This document shows positions 43,253-54,337 of a stretch of DNA of 64,000 nt, one piece after another. The DNA lies in contig CAHIKZ030004296.1 of the NCBI GenBank assembly GCA_903632075.3, positions 2,274,501 through 2,338,500 on the forward strand. Reading direction: 5' to 3'. Position 1 is the stretch's first letter. Every line of letters begins with the position of its first letter. Under the pieces are notes generated by a model. That model saw only the letters and a program-made list of their open reading frames with translations, ran no database searches and was not told the origin of the DNA. The DNA is from Acanthosepion pharaonis. Its lineage: Eukaryota > Mollusca > Cephalopoda > Sepiida > Sepiidae. Both the position numbers and the translations under genes were made by a program.

Positions 43253-43659
43253 GTAAGTTGAATGTTGGATTTCTTTTTTTCTTTTTGGCTATATATTCCT
43301 CTGAAGAATGACTGTAAAACTGTCTTTTATCTATTACTCATAACCACTAAAGTGGAATGAATCTGTTGCTGCTAAATGTTCTTTGAGAAATATTAAGTAT
43401 TTTAATTTGCATCCTTAATGGCATTTTTGTGTGTGTGTGTGGAATTGTTTACAAAAAAGGTTTAAACTTAAAAATCCTAAATTGTTTGGAAGCATAAAAA
43501 CCTCTTTGGATAGATCTGGAACTACACTTTACTTATTTTAAAACTGACATTCAAATGTAAATCTAATTTTTATTTTATTTATTCCTGATTGAATTTTCTC
43601 TACACCTTTTATACTTAAAGCTCCCAAATGGTGTGTATTTACTTGGATTATGTGTAGGT

Positions 43660-43812
43660 AGCATTATGATTAGTTCATTGCATTCACTATTGCACATATA
43701 CCCTTGGGAAAGCTATGAATTCATCTGTTCTTGGATATGGGTTAAATAGCAGAGTAGACTGGGCTCTCTAGCCTTGTTTGATAACCAGTCTAGGTGAACA
43801 ACTCTGAATTCA
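43660..43812 (+). repeat. SINE type A variant
   Basis: ATACCCTTGGGAAAGCTATG, CTTGGATATGGGTTAAATAG and CTCTAGCCTTGTTTGATAAC follow the type A body order with considerable divergence. A second similar stretch is at 44100-44240. Confidence 0.5.
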
Positions 43813-44254
43813 AAACTCAGCCACTTAAACACCTGAAGTCATGTGAAGATGGTTAGATATGGGGTGCAAATACTGTCTATAAAACAAAAAAGCCTGAGAG
43901 ATTTCAACAACTTCAATTGAAGATTGATTATCCATAATGTTATTAGTACCAATGAACACTGGGCACAGGGAAGGTGTAACCAAAATATAAAAAAATGCAG
44001 GTGTGTCTGAGGTGAGTCAATGGTAATGGTGGGTGAAAGAAATGTGTTGTGGTTCATAAGTGTTTCAGAAAGGGAATATCAACGGCTTAGTTGAAATTCA
44101 TGACTTGAATGACGTGGAATCCACATGCTAAGTTCAAATTCTGGTATAGTCTGCTGCATTCCTCTTCTCTTGTTCAGCTGTAAGCTAAATAGCAGGGTAG
44201 ACTCGGGTATCTAGCCTTGTATGGTAAGCAGTATAGAAAAGCAATATTAAATTC

Positions 44255-44500
44255 AGAGCTGTAGAGAAGAAGATGAGAAATCATTCCACTGTCTTTACTA
44301 AGAAATCATGGCAGGTTACAGATTTTTTCCTAAGAACTGCTACTTTGTGGAACAGACTCCCTGTAGGATGTTTTCACAATCACTACAATCTTGACATCTT
44401 CAATTTTAGGCTTAACTGTTATCTTTCCTGTATAGTCCACAAGAACTTCACACAGTAAGCATCTATCTTGAGTGGCTTTTGGGCCTTGTATTGTGTAAAC
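44255..44500 (+). repeat. LINE ORF2 tail, 3' end
   Basis: Encodes QVTDFFLRTATLWNRLPVGC and HYNLDIFNFRLNCYLS, the closing block of a jockey/CR1-like ORF2, then TTGAGTGGCTTTTGGGCCTT, the 3' terminus. Sits 300 nt before IVD exon 4. Confidence 0.8.
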
Positions 44501-44799
44501 ATTAATATAAAATATATTTTTTAAAAAGTCTCACCAATGCAAAATGTTTGTAAAACCTCGCGTAGCCTTTAAATGCATTTTATTAAATTTAGTAAAAATA
44601 AATTCTGTAAAAATAAAATTAGTTTAAATAAAATATTGATATTTGTTGAGTTGATAACTTATTATCCTCATCAGATATTTTGTTCAGAAAAAAGGTAAAA
44701 GAATTTTTATTTTATTAAAGAATACTTATGTCCCTCCCTCCTCCCCATTGATAGATTTGTTGAGTGTAGACGGTTGTGATGTTATTTGTTTCTTTTTAG

Positions 44800-44969
44800 G
44801 TGAGTATGGTGGTTCTGAAGGTCTCTACCTTGATCACTGCCTTATTATGGAGGAGATGTCAAGAGCGTCAGGTGCAATAGCCCTCAGCTATGGAGCCCAT
44901 TCTAATCTTTGTGTCAACCAGATTGTGCGGCATGGAACGGAAGAACAAAAGAAAAAATATCTTCCAAAG
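44800..44969 (+). CDS. IVD: IVD exon 4: alpha-domain core
   Basis: Acceptor TCTTTTTAG, donor GTGACA at 44970. With the split Ser codon it encodes EYGGSEGLYLDHCLIMEEM, SRASGAIALSYGAHSNLC, VNQIVRHGTEEQKKKYLPK: residues 92-148, strongly IVD-like. The exon itself begins GTGAGT, a donor-like sequence directly after the acceptor AG. Confidence 0.96.
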
Positions 44970-45049
44970 GTGACAACATTTAACGTTTTCTGCAGATGAA
45001 AAAGCAGACATCAAAGAGTGAAAAAATGTGTGTATGCATTTTTTTTTAA

Positions 45050-45605
45050 TCAGATTTACCCCAAGTAATGCAATAAATCCACTAACACACAAGTGGTTAT
45101 GGATGTGAAAGAATTAGAAAGTAGAAACATTAGTAAGGAGTGAGAACAATAGAAGAGTAATCAGGAAGACAAGAGATAACAATTGACATTGCATTTTTGA
45201 AGATTAAAGTTAACTGTAAAGCATGGAAGGGAGTTCCACAAGTGAGATCTGCAAGAAAAAAAAACTTAACATAAAACTTACAGTTACATTTAGCTAACTC
45301 AACTGCAGATTGATGAGACCTTACTGCCAATCTACACTTAAATTCATAAATTCTACACACTATAACAAGGAGGTCATGTAAACAATTACTATGAAAGTAT
45401 TTATAGAAAATGCACAGTGAGGCAAAATTACAATAGTAGGAAAGTAACTGAAGCCAAGCTGCCAGATCAGGACCAATAATATTGCTGATTCTTCTTTGGA
45501 TTTTATCAAGGAGCTCTAGATAAATAACAGGAAGACTGGGGCATATGTGGCAGCAATATTCTAAACAAATGGTAGACTTATAGATATGTAGGATAGACTC
45601 TGGAG
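45050..45605 (-). repeat. LINE 3' part (reverse)
   Basis: Terminus GTGATGTTAGTGGATTTATT-like at 45060, then on - YEFKCRLAVRSHQSAVELAK, FLADLTCGTPFHALQ, and upstream the segment for LLDKIQRRI (45480-45530) and IYKS (45560-45600). Same family as 22930-23690. Confidence 0.75.
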
Positions 45606-45669
45606 AGAAAAATCTAAAGAGTCTATCTTACATATCTATAAGTACCATTTGTTTATGTTTAGAATATTC
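45554..45669. repeat. ~50-bp perfect-arm inverted repeat at the LINE 5' break
   Basis: CAATATTCTAAACAAATGGT, AGACTTATAGATATGTAGGA, TAGACTCT on the left is mirrored by AGAGTCTATCTTACATATCT and ATAAGTACCATTTGTTTATG on the right, around a 14-nt loop. Probably a 5' inversion of the LINE copy (twin priming). Confidence 0.7.
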
Positions 45670-46320
45670 ACAGATTTTAAAGAGAGCAAAACTGGGATAA
45701 GACATCATTGCCTACATACTGAAGGGACACGGTGTTTAAAAAGATTATTTCAGTCTATTTGTTGGCTTTGAGTAAAAGGGAGACTGGCTGAATTTAAGAA
45801 TTACATGATTTTTTTTTTTATATGCAACTTAAGATTTTGACTTAAATATTTGTACATGAATTAGTATTTGAGTTGTTTAAATGGTTGTTTAAATTTTTTA
45901 TGTTTGGTCTAAAAAATAGAAATGAAAGACATTTCACGGGTAGAATTCTTGAATATAGTATAAAAAAATGTCTGTATTATCTCCCTTTGCTTACATTCTA
46001 TGTTTTTATTTTTTGTAGTAGCTTAATCCTTTAACATTGAACCTGCCCAAACCTGTCCCATAAATATTGTCCCTCAATGTTCAATCCACCACATGCATAC
46101 GCTGCCATAATATAGGATAACATCATTGCAAATAATGCAGGAAGTCATGCAAATAATAAGACTTTGACTACAGACAGTGAGACATTAGGAGCTGATATTT
46201 ATGGGACAGGTTTGACTATGTTGAATACTAAAGTATTAAGCCATGCTGACATCATTAGTGGATTACTTAAGATTTAGTCAAATTTGAGTACAAGTAACTT
46301 ATAAATAGAAATCTCATAAC
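45670..46320. other. Unassigned intron 4 sequence
   Basis: 45690-45745 resembles the end of an RTE ORF (CATCATTGCCTACATACTGA, AGGGACACGG). Then AT-rich DNA with nothing recognised. Confidence 0.45.
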
Positions 46321-46325
46321 AGTCT

Positions 46326-46705
46326 ACAACAGATTGTAGTATTATTTACATTATTTGGACTATCGTTCTCATCTTTGTTGCCATATTTATCACAACGCTT
46401 CAACCGTTGTATGCTCTGGCCTTCTTCAGATGGTTGAAATGTCGAACTGAACCCTTTATTTCACTCGCTGGGGTAGACTGTTCTAGTTCCACATGGTGAC
46501 ATCAATTAGACATAGCACATGGAACTAGAACAGTCTACCCCAGCGAGTGAAATAAAGGGTTCAGTTCAACATTCCAATCACCTGAAGAAGGCCAGACCAT
46601 ACAACAGCTGAAGCATTATGATAAATATGGCAACAAAGATGAGGATGATAGTCCGAACAATGTAAATAATGTATATAATACCTCATCTCAGAAATATAGA
46701 GTGAG
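46326..46705. repeat. Head-to-head SINE type B fold-back
   Basis: The left arm (46345-46492) is a reverse body (CTTTGTTGCCATATTTATCA, GGCCTTCTTCAGATGG, GGGGTAGACTGTTCTAGTTC). The right arm (46515-46700) is the forward body (GGAACTAGAACAGTCTACCC, CACCTGAAGAAGGCCAG, AGCATTATGATAAATATGGC). The centre is only ~20 nt and lacks the tRNA-like head. Confidence 0.75.
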
Positions 46706-46779
46706 ATTGTAACATTTTCTTACAGTATATGTAAATACAAATTGGACTTAAAAAAAATCAAAGTCACAATAGCAGCCTA

Positions 46780-47415
46780 TGTATTTACAGCTGCTACATG
46801 AAATCTGTCCTCCTTTATGTCAGCGAATGTTAGATGGCCCTCAAAGATGAAGAAGAGACTTGAGGTGGTGGAGGCATGGTCCTACAGAAGGATGCTAAGG
46901 ATATCATGAACTGAGCATGTAAGCAATGATGAAGTTTTGGAAAGGATGCAAACAAGGAGGAAGCTTATAATTAACATCAAGAAAAGGCAGTTCAAATTTC
47001 TGAGACATGTAATGAGAAAGGACAGCTTGGAGAATCTGATACTCACAGGTAGAATAGAGGGAAAGAAAGATAAGGGAAAGAACTCATGACATAGCTGGCA
47101 GACTTAAGCAAGTGGATGACAGAACAGGGTCTGAGGGAAGTAGCAAAAGGACAAAATTTATTAAGAGTTACAAGTGACAGGAAGATGTGAAGGGCCATGA
47201 TCGCCTACATCCTGAAGGGACACTGTACATAAAGAAGTAGTACTCACAGGTCGAATAGAGGGAAAGAAACACATGACATAGCTGGCGGGTTTGAGCAAGT
47301 GGATGAGAGAACATGGCCTGGGGGAAGTAGCAAAGTGACAAAACTTATTGAGAGCTACAAAGGACAGGAAGAAGTGGAGAGCCATGATTGCCTACGTCTT
47401 GAAGAGACACGGCAC
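46780..47415 (+). repeat. RTE-type LINE tail with internal duplication
   Basis: Frames: KMKKRLEVVEAWSYRRMLRI, EHVSNDEVLERMQTRRKL, KRQFKFLRHVMRKDSLENLI, LTGRIEGK. The end segment with CACAGGTCGAATAGAGGGAA occurs again at 47245, giving a tandem copy of ~190 bp (47055-47225 and 47245-47415). Inactive. Confidence 0.75.
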
Positions 47416-47514
47416 ATAAAAAGAAAAGAAATATGAGAAAAATTATATCTAAATTAATCAGAACAATGCCTATATGTGGCATTGTATAATTTTGTAAGAC
47501 ATACTTTTTTTTTT

Positions 47515-47650
47515 CATTTTTTTAAATCATTTCACCCCCAGAAAGTCACTAAGTTGTAAGGGAGCATGAAAATATGAGAAAAAGAAAATTAAGGGGAGAG
47601 AACAATAAAAGAACGGGAATTAAGAAGACAGAAGATAACAGATTATAGAG
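47515..47650 (-). repeat. LINE 3' terminus (reverse)
   Basis: TTTTAAATCATTTCACCCCC-AGAAAGTCACTAAG and CAATAAAAGAACGGGAATTA, the standard reversed end of the LINE family here. Confidence 0.6.
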
Positions 47651-49070
47651 ATTAAAGCAATTCTTGTAATATTACTGTATGCACAATGAAAATATTTTCT
47701 ATAAACGAAAGTGCCATAAAAGGTAATAAAGTGGCTCAAACTCACAGCCGGATTTTTATAAAATTTATTTTGTTTCTCTTCCAATTTGAGGTACAGGGTC
47801 CTTTAGAGAATATGAAACAATTATGTATATTTTTGCTCTATTTAATTATAAGCAATCTCAGATTAAGAAGTGTACACGATTATCTCCCCTTGTAAACATT
47901 TCCACAAATATTTAAACCATAAGCCACAAAATATTTCTTTTTATTAGTCTTTCAAGTAGACGGGCAGGCACAATTTATTTATTTTTATATTTTTAAAATA
48001 AAAATCCACCCAGTACATTCTTATTCCAGCCACCCCTTTTATTAAATATTCAGGAAATTTTCTCCTTCCCCTTAATTAAGCATTTTAGGACAGTGTTTCA
48101 TTACGGGAAATTATAAAAAAAAAAATTTCACAAAAAAATTCTAGTCCCTCAAATACCCCATTGATTTGAAACTCACTCACTGAAATAGCCATCTATGTTT
48201 GGTAACAGTCCATGAGAGGATTATAATGATAGTAGAAATGATTCCTCCTTAGCGCTGATGTTTAGACAGTCTGTTTAATAAAATAAAGACTAATTCAATT
48301 TACTTCTTATTCCAAAGGGAAACTAATAAAATAAATAACTTACAAATGACACTTTTAAAATCTTTATTCTTAACAAAAAAATGCCATTATTCATTTTAAA
48401 TTTTCAGTGACATTAGCTATATTCACTTTTACAGTAACTTTCTAGATAAAATATTTAAAATATAGTGTGTGTGTTATCAAATTTAGGAACAAACATACTA
48501 AGTATATTCAATAAGTTAAAAAAAAAACGTCAGTACATGTGAAAATGCAATATTTGAAAAATGATGAAACTGACAGATTACAAAAATGAAAACTCTTTGA
48601 TAATAGCTAATGACAGCTGAAAGTATCTCATCAGTTAAATTATATTTGCATTTCCACTGGAAGTCAGAAAAACGGTCTGAAATATGTAAAAAAAAAAATA
48701 ATTGTAAATAAAAAAAACAAAAAACTTAACAATGAACATCTGTTGGTCATTAATCAAACTTGCATACATACACACATACACACACGAGAGTATGTTAAAA
48801 TACAATAGATATCATTTGTTTTTGAAAACATACTATGAAATGTAGAAAATAAATTCTTCAGTGAAATTGTTTTTGCAAACTACACAAATATTTTTCCTTT
48901 CATGGTATTAATAATAAAAGAAAACTTACACTGAAAGGTTGCAAACTGTAATTATTGATAAAGATAGATCTATATAGCAGAAAACAGGGGGACATTTTCT
49001 CTATCAGAAACAAATTTTTTTTATGTTAAAACTTTCCTGTGAGTAAAAAAAAAAGAAATGCTTACTAAAT
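47650..49070. other. IVD intron 4, AT-rich, nothing recognised
   Basis: No repeat family, RNA or protein gene recognised; a CACA run at 48767-48785. Confidence 0.5.
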
Positions 49071-49078
49071 TCAACAAA

Positions 49079-49410
49079 TCTAGTTCCACATGCCATGTTT
49101 AATGGATGTCAGTTATCAGTTATTGCCATGTCATGTTTCCTTGAGGACACATGGCATAGTGGATAAAGGCGTTAGTTAGATCCAGTGACAGAACCCAAAG
49201 AGTGTGAGTTCAATACCCAGTTAGGGCAGTGGAGAACTTTCAGAGGGAAATTAACTGGAGATAACTGATAACTGACATCCATTAAACATGGCACGTGGAA
49301 CTAGAACAGTCTACCCCAGTGAGTGAAATAAAGGGTTCAGTTCAACATTCCAACCACCTGAAGAAGGCCGGAGCATACAACTGCTGAAACGTTGTAATAA
49401 ATATGGGGTT
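49079..49410 (+). repeat. SINE type B with tRNA-like head and inverted 5' piece
   Basis: Head ACACATGGCATAGTGGATAA with B box GTGTGAGTTCAATACCC (49200-49220), then GGCACGTGGAACTAGAACAG, CACCTGAAGAAGGCCGGAGC and AACTGCTGAAACGTTGTAAT. In front of the head, 49079-49125 is the inverted copy of 49258-49308. Confidence 0.75.
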
Positions 49411-49442
49411 TTGTTCTTTAGGACTTCATCAGACTAAAGTGA
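49405..49442 (-). ncRNA. Hammerhead-like fragment at SINE break
   Basis: On the - strand: TAGTCTGATGAAGTCC, TAAAGAAC, AAAACCCC. The CUGAUGA box and a weak stem II are present, but GAAA reads AAAA and no stem III or cleavage site follows. Probably a decayed motif. Confidence 0.25.
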
Positions 49443-49831
49443 TGTTTATGTTGATGTGATTACATATGTGCATGAAGGAGTTGTCGTTGAAATTTTAAAT
49501 TTTAAAAAAAATCTTTTATTTTTTAAATATGTGTTTGTGTATATAGTTTAGCTGATTTCATTTACTTTCTTTTTTATGTTTTTATCACTTTTGATATGTT
49601 CTTTGGTTTCAAAGAATTAAAATTGATCATGTTAATTCAAAAAACTTGTAAAATCATCATAAGATCCTTTTCTAAATAACAAATGCATCTTAGACTTTGT
49701 AAAAATTTGTGTTTCTTAGATTTAAATTTATTAAAAGTTGGATTTGATAATGATTTTCATTCTGTAATATTTTCAGAAAGATGTTTTTTTTTTCTCTGTT
49801 TATTTAATTTTTGATGTTGCTTTTATTTTAG

Positions 49832-49925
49832 TTGATATCTGGTGAATTTATTGGAGCGTTGGCTATGAGTGAACCTGGCAGTGGTTCTGATGTGGTTTCC
49901 ATGAAGACAAAAGCTGTATTTAAAG
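49832..49925 (+). CDS. IVD: IVD exon 5: acyl-CoA dehydrogenase signature
   Basis: Acceptor TTTTATTTTAG, donor GTGAAT at 49926. Encodes LISGEFIGALAMSEPGSGSD then VVSMKTKAVFK, residues 149-179. AMSEPGSGSDVVS (about 159-171) fits the PROSITE acyl-CoA dehydrogenase signature 1; the segment lines the FAD and substrate site in known structures. Phase 0 to 1. Confidence 0.96.
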
Positions 49926-49986
49926 GTGAATGTTAATGAAATCCATTTTTACATAAATTTTTTTCATATTCTCCCACACTCAGTAA

Positions 49987-49990
<4 letters not shown>

Positions 49991-50019
<29 letters not shown>
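49991..50019. repeat. (TA)n microsatellites of IVD introns
   Basis: AT run close behind IVD exon 5. Other runs in this gene are at 56446-56492, 56609-56634, 56700-56724, 56936-56964 and 57351-57380, mostly bordering hammerhead-associated repeats. Confidence 0.85.
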
Positions 50020-50020
<1 letters not shown>

Positions 50021-50339
50021 ACTAGGATAAGGTCTCAAGCTTTGAATGGCAACTCGGTGAACTTGGACTACTGTGTGTGTCTGAGTTGTCCATCAGGAAG
50101 ATGTAAAACATTGCCTCAAATCATTATGACAAGTCCTCTGTCAGGCAGGGCCTACCTCGTTTATTGCAAGATTAATCCCGATCCTATCTCAACAAAAAAA
50201 CATGGCAATGTATGTATTGAACCCTTTGTATATTATTTAAAGCTGAACCATATTTTGGATTGTAAGAAGAATTTGGGGGGGGGATTAAATATTGAATTAA
50301 AAATTTTGGGGTTGATGACAATGATTTTCCAGATATTTT

Positions 50340-50990
50340 TCTAGAGATTTGAATGTGGAGAAGTTGTGAATCTGACTTTGCTGATGCATAGGATCTGAGT
50401 CTTAGGAGTCAGGAGAAGTCATGAATTTTTGCCAATGTGTAGGATGCAAGTGTTGAAGTTGAGATGTTATCATGTTGGTATTTGCTGAGGTGACAGTGTT
50501 GTCGATGATGAAGGCTTGTAGCTGGGTGGTGTTGAAGCTGGATAGTTGGCTGTTTGTGGTTGGTGTTTGCCAAGGTTGAGATGTTATCAACACAAAGGTG
50601 GGTACTTGAGGTGGTTAGTCAAGCATGGGAGTGGTAATAGTTGTTGAGAGGTGAGGTCATCTTGGTGCTGATGGTCATGGTGGTTACAGCAATGCCCTGC
50701 ATAATGACCAGTGACCCATTGGGCCACAACTACTTCTGGTTATTTTCAGAGACCTGTTTTAAGTGGCTCTGATGGTCCCCAGGGGCAAATTTTTTTTTTG
50801 GCAGGAACATTCATGACTGGTCACTGCCAGAGCTTGCTTCATAGACCAGATGTGATGCATGGAGCCTAATGTGCAGAAAATGACTTTTGTTATTTCATTC
50901 TTTGCTTTCTTCATGTTCACATCTGGTCAGCATGCAGGAAGAGATCTAACTGCAACGGAGTGTGAAGGCTCCTCCAAATCTAATTCTGAT
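50340..50990. repeat. Direct repeat, copy 1 (partner 51560-52150)
   Basis: Landmarks GAGATGTTATCATGTTGGTA, GATGATGAAGGCTTGTAGCT, GAGATGTTATCAACACAAAG, GGTGGTTAGTCAAG, TTTTCAGAGACCTG and ATCTAACTGCAACG recur in the same order at 51560-52150, ~80% alike by eye. Non-coding; GT-rich. Could be LTRs of a decayed LTR element or a segmental duplication. Confidence 0.65.
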
Positions 50991-51560
50991 TCATAGAGAG
51001 TGAGTGACGGAAAGTTCTGTGAAGTCAGAAATGAGATGATTGTTGAGAGAGAGAAGAATGTTTTGCTGGTCCTGTTGTGATTGCTAATCCTTTGCTGCTG
51101 ATCTGAGTTCTTATATCTATTTCCCTCACTGTGGGCTCCTGACACCAGTTATCATATTAAGCATTTGGTAGTGAGAGAAAGGAATAACAAGGATTAGAAT
51201 TGAACAACATTTATAATGGCATGTCGTACAGAGATGTTGAAAAATGAGTGAAATGTCCATTTCAGTGGCCAGTCATCAGGATAGCAGTTGGGTCTAAGGG
51301 TAGCACCAGGAGTTGACCTAATTCTTGTGTGGGTTTTGTGTGAGGGCACAGTGAATGGTTGGGGCATGTTGGTTGATCGAGGTCACTGTGGTAGGCTGTT
51401 TTTGTTGGTTGGTATGCCTGTTCTATGGAACAGGGGTGACATTAGGTTGGCATGGTAGGTAAGCCTGTTCTGTTTAATAAGGCTGTGGTGATGGCTGCAA
51501 GGTAATGCCTCGTACATGTTGGTTATGCCAAAGTGATGGTGTTGGGTTGCTGAGGTGTTT
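50990..51560. other. Sequence between the two direct repeats
   Basis: No protein motif. CTCCTGACACCAGTTATCAT at 51127 reads on - as ATGATAACTGGTGTCAGGAG, somewhat like an LTR-retrotransposon primer-binding-site junction (TGGTGTC), which is weak support for an LTR element in reverse. Confidence 0.35.
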
Positions 51561-52150
51561 TTTAACATTAAGAATCAAGAGAAGTCATGAATCTAACTTT
51601 GTCGATGCGTAGGATGCAAGTGTTAGGAGTTGAAGTAGAGATGTTATCATGTCGGTATTTGCCAAGGTGACGGCATTTTTGATGATGAAGCCTTGTAGCT
51701 GAGTGATATCAAAGCTGGATAGCTGGTCGCTCATGCCGAGGTTACAAGATTGAAATGTTATCAACACAAAGCTGGATAGTCAAGGTGGTTAGTCAAGTCT
51801 GGGACTGGTAACAGTTGTTGAGAGGTGTGGTCACGTTGAAAGGTGGTAGCAGTGATGATGGCAGCAGAAGCAGCAGCGATCTGCGTAATAGCCAGTGGCC
51901 TTTGGGCATTTTCAGAGACTTCCTTTTGTGGATCTGGTAGTCACCAGAGTCATCTCATTTTCTGGCACAAATGGTTGCAATTGGCTACTGCTGGAGCTAG
52001 TTTCATAGAACGGAAAATGATGTGTGAAGCCTAATTTGCAGAAAACGACATTTGTTATTTCATTCTCTGCTTCCTTGGCGTTCCCATCCAGCCAGCATGT
52101 AGAATGAATCAAAAAAAAATCTAACTGCAATGAGTATAACAGCTTCTAAT
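51560..52150. repeat. Direct repeat, copy 2
   Basis: Matches 50340-50990 as listed there, ending AATCTAACTGCAATGAG at ~52130. Confidence 0.65.
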
Positions 52151-52329
52151 TTGCTTGCTTATTTATTTCATTTGATTTGTGCATTTTATATCACATTCAA
52201 TACACATAAGTTGTTTTTCATATGAAAGAAAAGCAATATACAAATACACAAATAATGTGAAAATAAGAAAATCTAGTAAAATTCATAAAACATTTGACAC
52301 ATCAAAAGTGTGACATGTACTCTGTTATA

Positions 52330-52603
52330 ATTTATGCTATTATTATTATTATTATATATATACTATAATATATATCAAATATTTATATATTAATATATAT
52401 TATATATTATTATAATATATGTATATATTATATATTAAATATTAATATATGTATTAATATATATATAATAATATATATTAAATATTAATATATGTATTAA
52501 TATATATTATAATAATATATATTAAATATTGATATATATTATATATATTATATATATTAAATATTGATATATATATAATATATATTATATATATATTAAA
52601 TAT

Positions 52604-52641
<38 letters not shown>

Positions 52642-52692
52642 TTAAATATTGATATATATATATATATATATATAATAATATATATTAAATAT

Positions 52693-52743
<51 letters not shown>

Positions 52744-52770
52744 TAATATATATTATAATAATTTAGACAT
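52330..52770. repeat. 440-bp AT-only satellite (ATATTAAATATTGATATAT)
   Basis: Practically pure A/T with recurring AATATATATTAAATATTGAT units separated by TA runs. Self-complementary at many scales, so prone to cruciforms; non-coding. Confidence 0.85.
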
Positions 52771-53750
52771 ATTTGAAATATCATGTACACTAATAGTGCA
52801 GATATTTCTTTCAATCATCTCTATCGTTAGCTTTCTGAAAATTGGGAAAAATTAAGTGACAGGCATTGTACATGTGCTACGGAAATGTTTAAGCAGATTA
52901 ATGATTACAAATAAAGTTTGATTATTTTTTGTCAATTTTTCTTTTTTTTTTTTTTTTTACATAAGCTAATCTAGGTTTGACCCCAGTGTGTGAAAATTGA
53001 AAGACAATAAGTGCAAAAATTAATGTAAAAATTATCTGTATCTATATCCAACACTTTCTACTATGAAGAAACTGAAATAAAATCAACAAATAAAATAACA
53101 ATAATGAATAATAAAAAAAAAAAAGAAGAAATATATTTTCCCATGATGCTATGAGTAATGGAATTGGAAATATGATTACTCCACTTACTTTGGGTTAAAC
53201 AACCATTAGGCAGCACTGGTTAGGTCTATAAAAAAATAAAAATTTTCCTGCTTTGTTCTCTTCTTTGTCCTTGCTCCCAGACATAACAGAATGTGGAAAA
53301 AAGATGCTTCTTCTGGGGCCATTCAATATCTCCTGTCCACTGATGACTCTCTTACGACTTTCCAACACATAGTAGTCGCACATGTCTTTCAAAACCTTCA
53401 CCTATAAGTTTTTTGTTGGTCATTCCAATTCTACACAAGTCTGATTTGAGTTTGACCATTATAAGGATGCTTATCCTAAACTTACCCTAACTTTTGGACT
53501 AAGAAAAAGAAATCAGACATACCATATAACCATGTTTAAACCTTTCAGTGATAAAATATAAGTACAAACTTTTCTTTTGTGGTTCCAACTCAGCAAAATG
53601 CTAACTTGAGCCTTGACCATTAATACTTAAACTTCTGGATCAAAAGAAAACAGACATACCCAAGAGACATTGAGAACTTTGTTTTCCTACAGTCTCCATA
53701 AAAATAGAGAATAAACAGTCTTTGGTTTGAAGTTTTTGTATGCTGCTGCT
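52770..53750. other. IVD intron 5, nothing recognised
   Basis: AT-rich DNA without recognised features. Confidence 0.45.
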
Positions 53751-53754
53751 TAAA

Positions 53755-54115
53755 CACACACCCACCTACAAAGTCCAACCCTTACCTCACAGTCGGTGTA
53801 AACGGTAGTGTCAGAGCTATGCCGCCCGGAACTTCGTTCCTGGTAGGGCCACCAAGGCGGACAGGTCTGACACACACGCCCGGCTAACAAGGGCTCTGGT
53901 GAAAATTCAAGAGCGTCTGCATCGGTAACCGGCGGCTTCTGGTCGTTCCTGTCTCTGCGTCTGTGGGAACCCCACGGCAAGCAAGAACGTTATCCGAGTA
54001 GGCCTGGGTACCCTACTTCTGTAATTTATCCCAAGAATCTTCTTCTCATAACAGGAAGAAGCCGGCTCAATCCGCCCAGAGTGAATGCCGCATCAGTACA
54101 GTAGTAGTACCTACA
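53755..54115. other. GC-rich island of unknown nature
   Basis: About 360 bp clearly richer in G+C and CpG than its surroundings (GCCGCCCGGAACTTCG, GGCGGACAGGTCTGACAC, CGGTAACCGGCGGC). On the - strand an open frame reads DADALEFSPEPLLAGRVCQT then CPPWWPYQERSSGRHSSDTT. I do not recognise a family; it might be part of an unknown repeat or an old coding fragment. Confidence 0.4.
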
Positions 54116-54337
54116 ATATAATATACCAACATGCAAGCTTTAAATTCAGTACTAATATCAATTAGTCATTTTCAAGAACAGAATATATTATGGTTTTGAA
54201 TTTAAAGCAAACTTTTATGTGTTGATTTTTCTTTTTCTTTTCTCCCATTGATAAAATTATATTTTGTTTGTTAAAAACTCCTATCTTCATTCTTCAAGGT
54301 CTCGTGTCATCATCTGGATGGCAATTTTCAATCATTG

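Noticed and set aside
49340..49410. Hammerhead ribozyme in SINE type B (CTGAAGAAGGCC...GGCCGAAAC)
   Set aside because: The CUGANGA and GAAAC boxes and a GGCC stem II are present in all copies, but there is an extra A before stem II and no stem III with a UH cleavage site follows GAAAC, so it is not a usable hammerhead. The likeness to hammerhead wording may be historical.
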